From positions 1 to 33,779 of the forward strand of contig JAPPNF010000070.1 of NCBI GenBank assembly GCA_028818755.1: a DNA stretch of 33,779 nt, given 5' to 3'. The stretch's first letter is position 1, and each line of letters begins with the position of its first letter. Shown here one piece after another: positions 31,063 through 33,779 of the stretch. Position numbers and translations under genes: made by a program. A model generated the notes under the pieces. It saw nothing but the letters and a program-made list of their open reading frames with translations. It did not search any database and was not told where the DNA came from. The DNA comes from Deltaproteobacteria bacterium (GTDB lineage: Bacteria; Desulfobacterota; Binatia; UBA9968; JAJDTQ01).

Positions 31063-32058
31063 CTAAGCGAAATGCGGCGCGATCTTCTCCGCTATGAGGT
31101 CCACCTGCTCGATGTCGGGCCCCGCGGGCTGGAGGGTGACGTGCTCCATACCCGCGTTCTCCAGTATCCTCAGCTTCTCCACGATCTGGTCGACGCTGCC
31201 GACCATGTAGCATTCCTGGAGATGGTCCCAGCTCCGGTTGCTGCCCATCATGCGCTCGATGTGGGGCCGCTGGAGCCGCAGCGCCTCCTCGGGGTCCTGG
31301 GTGTCCACCACGTAGATGGCCTGAACGTGGGCGAAGCCCAGGGTGGCGGGGTCCCGTCCTTCCGAACTCAGGAACTCGCTCACGGTCTCCAAATCCCGCT
31401 TGACCCACTCCAGTTTGCCGGAGGCGCGGCAGGTGAAGACGTCGGCATGTTTGGCGATGCGCTTCATCACGGTCTTGACCATGTAGGGCTTGTCCGGCGA
31501 CAGCGCGTCGGGAATGCGCGAGCCCCCGGCCACCCACACCTCCGGATACTTGGGCGGCATGGGGTCGATGGTGACGTCGTCGAACTCGAAGAACTCGCCC
31601 TTGAAGGAAACATGCTTCTCGGTGAGCAGCAGCTTGCAGGCGTCCAGAATCTCGTCGGTGCGGCGCCCCCGCTCCCGCAGGTCGATGCCCATGGCGTCGA
31701 ACTCGGGCTTGCTCCAACCCGGCCCCACGCCGAAGAAGAAGCGCCCGCCGGAGATGTAGTCCAGGGTGGCGATCTCCTTGGCCAGGAGCACCGGATGCCG
31801 CAACGGCAGCACCAGGATGTGCGTGCCGAGCTTGATGCGCTCGGTGCACGCCGCCGCGGCGGACAGGCAGATGAGGGGGTCCATCCAGGAACCGCCGTAG
31901 AGGCCCGGGGCGTCGGTCAGGTGGTCCCACACGGTCAGGGATTCAAATCCCAGCTCTTCGGTCCGTCTGGAATAGTCCTGCACGACGGTGTGCGCCATCC
32001 GGTAGTCCATGTCCGGCCAAGTGTAGGTGGGGATGGTTATGCCAAGCTTGAGACTCAC
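31063..32058 (-). CDS. LLM-class flavin-dependent oxidoreductase (F420-type pattern)
   Basis: This is a 331-residue luciferase-like TIM barrel. It begins SLKLGITIPTYTWPDMDYR, followed by GFESLTVWDHLTDAPGLYG (about 31-49), the TERIKLGTHILVLPLRHPVLL stretch, LDYISGGRFFFGVGPGWSKPEFDAMG (about 107-132), and PEVWVAGGSRIPDAL. The WDHL and GVGPGW patterns resemble F420-dependent members, but cofactor choice is uncertain. The GTG at 32058 is chosen because AGGAGT is 5-6 bases upstream; the open frame beyond it (to 32148) only translates the hairpin repeat at 32094-32122. It is the first gene of the run reaching 25426 and is separated from DUF2848 by a repeat. Confidence 0.86.
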   Translation of the reverse strand: MSLKLGITIPTYTWPDMDYRMAHTVVQDYSRRTEELGFESLTVWDHLTDAPGLYGGSWMDPLICLSAAAACTERIKLGTHILVLPLRHPVLLAKEIATLDYISGGRFFFGVGPGWSKPEFDAMGIDLRERGRRTDEILDACKLLLTEKHVSFKGEFFEFDDVTIDPMPPKYPEVWVAGGSRIPDALSPDKPYMVKTVMKRIAKHADVFTCRASGKLEWVKRDLETVSEFLSSEGRDPATLGFAHVQAIYVVDTQDPEEALRLQRPHIERMMGSNRSWDHLQECYMVGSVDQIVEKLRILENAGMEHVTLQPAGPDIEQVDLIAEKIAPHFA

Positions 32059-32093
32059 GCTGACTCCTATTCGTGCTGCCCTCCCCCTCCCGC

Positions 32094-32122
32094 CTGGATT
32101 CCGGGTCAAGCCCGGAATGACC
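32094..32122. repeat. Hairpin repeat (GGATTCCGGG type)
   Basis: ATTCCGGG (32098-32105) pairs with CCCGGAAT (32111-32118) around a 5-base loop. It belongs to the same family of short dispersed hairpins as 30991-31015. It lies upstream of the LLM gene. Confidence 0.7.
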
Positions 32123-32158
32123 GGTTCGGGGTTTCCAGGTCGTGCCATGAGCGGGAGC

Positions 32159-32190
32159 GTGGATTTCCTGGTCGAGCCCGGAATGATGGA
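32159..32190. repeat. Degenerate copy of the same hairpin repeat
   Basis: GTGGATTTCCTGGTCGAGCC and the following CGGAATGATGG align with 32094-32122 with several differences, and the stem is weaker. It lies between divergent genes. Confidence 0.5.
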
Positions 32191-32255
32191 TTCGGCAGTC
32201 TATTGCGTATTGCGAACAGTTAGAAAGACTGACCCGCAATGTCAAGGACGCGCTT

Positions 32256-32284
32256 TTGACACGCCGTCACAACTGGAGTAGGCA
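32256..32284 (+). promoter_or_regulatory. Possible promoter of the amidohydrolase gene
   Basis: TTGACA (32256-32261) has the consensus -35 sequence. At a 17-base spacing the -10 position reads TAGGCA, which is a poor match. It lies 27 bases upstream of the ATG at 32311. Confidence 0.3.
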
Positions 32285-32310
32285 TTCGAGCAAGGGAGGA
32301 GGAGCGATCC

Positions 32311-33348
32311 ATGGCAAGCGTTCCCATCATCGACGCGGACGGACACATTCTCGAAGACAACGACGAGCTCGAGGAATACTTCGAAGGGCCGTACGAGGGG
32401 CATCGGAGACACAAGGTGTTCGGGCTGTTCCCGTCACTGGACGGCTGGCCCCGGGGCGCGGTCAAGGGGATGAAGAAGGCCAGCCAGACCTCGCCCGAGA
32501 GCTGGCTGGAGTTCATCGACGGGGCGGGGATCGAGGCGGCGGTGCTGTATCCCACCGCGGGCCTGTCCTTCGGCCTGATCCAGGACTCCGACTGGGCGTG
32601 CGCGCTGGCCCGGGCCTACAACAACTGGTTCCACGACAAGTACACCCGGAAGAGCCCACGGCTCAAAGGGGTGGCGATCCTGCCGGTGCACGAGGTGCCC
32701 CAGGCCGTGGAGGAGCTCCGCCACGCGGTGACCGAGCAGGGCATGGTCGCCGGCCTCCTGCCGGCGGTGAACATCCTCAACAAGGGCTTCGGCCACTCCG
32801 ACTTCCACCCGCTCTACGAGGAGGCGCAGCGCCTCGACTGCCCGCTGGCCATTCACGGCGCGCCGAGCCAGGGGCTCGGCTTCGACTACCTCAAGACCAT
32901 GTCCATGATCCACACCCTGGAGCACCCCATCGCGCAGATGATCCAGATGGCCAGCATGGTGCTGGACGGCGTGTTCGATCTCTTCCCGAAGCTGAAGGTG
33001 GGCTACCTGGAGGCCGGCGCCGGCTGGGTCCCGTACATGATGGAGCGCATGGACGACAAGTTCCACGTGGACCGCAAGCGCAAGCACTTCCCGCTGAAGA
33101 AGCTGCCCAGCGAGTACATCAAGGAAGGGAACGTCTTCGTCACCTGCGAGCTGGACGAGAAGATCCTCGACGTGGTGGCGCGGGAGATGGGCGAGGACGC
33201 CCTTATGTACCCGTCGGACTACCCGCACGAGAAGGCGGTGACGGAGTTCGGCACCGACATCCCCGAGTTCCTGGAACGCCCCGACCTGTCCCAGGGGCTC
33301 AAGCAGAAGATCCTGTACGACAACGCCAAGCGGTTTTACGGGATCTAG
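32311..33348 (+). CDS. Amidohydrolase-family (ACMSD-like, amidohydrolase 2) protein
   Basis: This is a 345-residue TIM-barrel hydrolase or decarboxylase. It starts VPIIDADGHILEDNDEL, where D8, D10 and H12 take the place of the usual HxH metal pair, as in many predicted members of the family. Later metal or catalytic positions are AIHGAPSQG (H, about 187), HTLEHPIAQM (H), YLEAGAGWVPYMMERMD (E, about 232) and MYPSDYPH (D, about 303). It may decarboxylate or hydrolyse an aromatic ring-cleavage product. The ATG at 32311 has AAGGGAGGAGGAG at 32292-32304, one of the strongest ribosome-binding sites in the window. It diverges from the LLM gene across 252 bases containing two hairpin repeats. Confidence 0.85.
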   Translation: MASVPIIDADGHILEDNDELEEYFEGPYEGHRRHKVFGLFPSLDGWPRGAVKGMKKASQTSPESWLEFIDGAGIEAAVLYPTAGLSFGLIQDSDWACALARAYNNWFHDKYTRKSPRLKGVAILPVHEVPQAVEELRHAVTEQGMVAGLLPAVNILNKGFGHSDFHPLYEEAQRLDCPLAIHGAPSQGLGFDYLKTMSMIHTLEHPIAQMIQMASMVLDGVFDLFPKLKVGYLEAGAGWVPYMMERMDDKFHVDRKRKHFPLKKLPSEYIKEGNVFVTCELDEKILDVVAREMGEDALMYPSDYPHEKAVTEFGTDIPEFLERPDLSQGLKQKILYDNAKRFYGI

Positions 33349-33367
33349 TGTGGTGTCTGGTTAATTC

Positions 33368-33481
33368 GCAGCATAATATGCGGAGGATTTTTCGTTGTCG
33401 GCAAGGCGCGATGACGAGCAGTGGCGGGTACCACGCGAGGAAGAGCAACGCAGCCGACGGCGAAAAAGACCCATATATTGC
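33368..33481. repeat. MITE-like imperfect palindrome downstream of the amidohydrolase
   Basis: The left arm (33368-33402, GCAGCATAATATGCGG... to TTTTTCGTTGTCGGC) and the right arm (33453-33481, GCCGACGGCGAAAAAG... to ATATATTGC) are imperfectly complementary. The core holds a second small palindrome (GTGGCGGGTACCAC, 33421-33434). There is no coding capacity. It looks like a short non-autonomous repeat. Confidence 0.65.
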
Positions 33482-33779
33482 AGATTGATCTCAACTGATT
33501 TCCATCATTCTTCTCGGTAGCGGACAAGCGTCGTCATGTCAGGTCCCGGCACGACATCTCTACAATAAACCTATATACTACAAGGTGTTACCGTCCATTC
33601 CGAACGACTCATCCTCCTGTGTCCTTCAGTCATACGGCGCCAGATCATGACCTCGACAACTCCAGGGTGTGATTCCGGTAGGTTGCGTTCCGATTACGGT
33701 CCTGATAGCATTTTCTTCGGTTTTCGGTTTTCGTTCGTTCAGCGGGTGATGACGGACGCAGAGGGGAGACGGAGGAGCA
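33482..33779. other. Non-coding right end of the window
   Basis: I find no gene, tRNA or clear terminator. There is a short direct repeat GGTTTTC-GGTTTTC near 33724-33737. An ATG at about 33748 opens MTDAEGRRRS to the window edge, but with no ribosome-binding site or recognisable sequence I do not call it. Confidence 0.5.

Noticed and set aside
32059..32148. N-terminal extension of the LLM gene at 31063
   Set aside because: The extension translates a dispersed hairpin repeat, and the GTG at 32058 has a good ribosome-binding site.
33748..33779. Start of a new gene at the right edge
   Set aside because: Only ten codons are visible, with no ribosome-binding site or recognisable sequence.

Overview
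The window is GC-rich, gene-dense bacterial DNA. Its gene content (molybdenum hydroxylases, several luciferase-like flavin monooxygenases, a UbiD-type decarboxylase, a tricarballylate dehydrogenase pair, nitrilase and amidohydrolase genes) is the kind often seen in uncultured soil or marine proteobacteria-like lineages such as Deltaproteobacteria, Binatota or Tectomicrobia. The sequence alone does not fix the taxon. There are no rRNA or tRNA genes, CRISPR arrays, insertion-sequence transposases or integrases in view.

Layout. (1) 1-2048: C-terminal part of a type III restriction enzyme, apparently frameshifted near the left edge. (2) 2128-7082: a luciferase-like monooxygenase gene, then tcuA-tcuB (tricarballylate oxidation), then a convergent asparaginase gene. 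(3) 7319-9214: an exported nuclease. (4) 9387-15489, plus strand: a cytidylate-kinase-like/BON fusion, a UbiD-family decarboxylase, a one-chain [2Fe-2S]/molybdopterin aldehyde-oxidoreductase-type enzyme and a DUF6062 protein. (5) 15586-17819: a defence-like insert with a HipB-type repressor lacking HipA, an AAA15/21-type ATPase and a DUF4276 protein. (6) 17951-21071: an ornithine cyclodeaminase homologue diverging from a ferredoxin plus FAD-dehydrogenase pair. (7) 25307 down to 21097, minus strand: a tight four-gene unit of a double AAA+ ATPase, an unrecognised 213-residue protein, a WYL regulator and a Phd/XRE antitoxin-like protein. (8) 32058 down to 25426, minus strand: a catabolic run of luciferase-like monooxygenase, DUF2848, nitrilase, cupin, molybdopterin hydroxylase, an overlooked 47-residue membrane protein and another luciferase-like monooxygenase. 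(9) 32311-33348: an amidohydrolase, followed by a palindromic repeat.

How the genes may work together. The metabolic genes look like a toolkit for oxidising and decarboxylating carboxylated, aromatic or heterocyclic compounds and opening amide or nitrile bonds. Substrates cannot be read from sequence. Defence-like modules (1, 5, 7) are set between these catabolic blocks, and modules 5 and 7 look less GC-rich and less codon-biased by eye, which suggests acquisition.

The best candidate for an undescribed system is module 7: a double-ring ATPase translated with a small protein carrying a possible PD-(D/E)XK-like nuclease core, ending in a WYL regulator and an antitoxin-like gene. Several short palindromic repeat families sit between genes; one appears to have inserted into another at 5886-6053.
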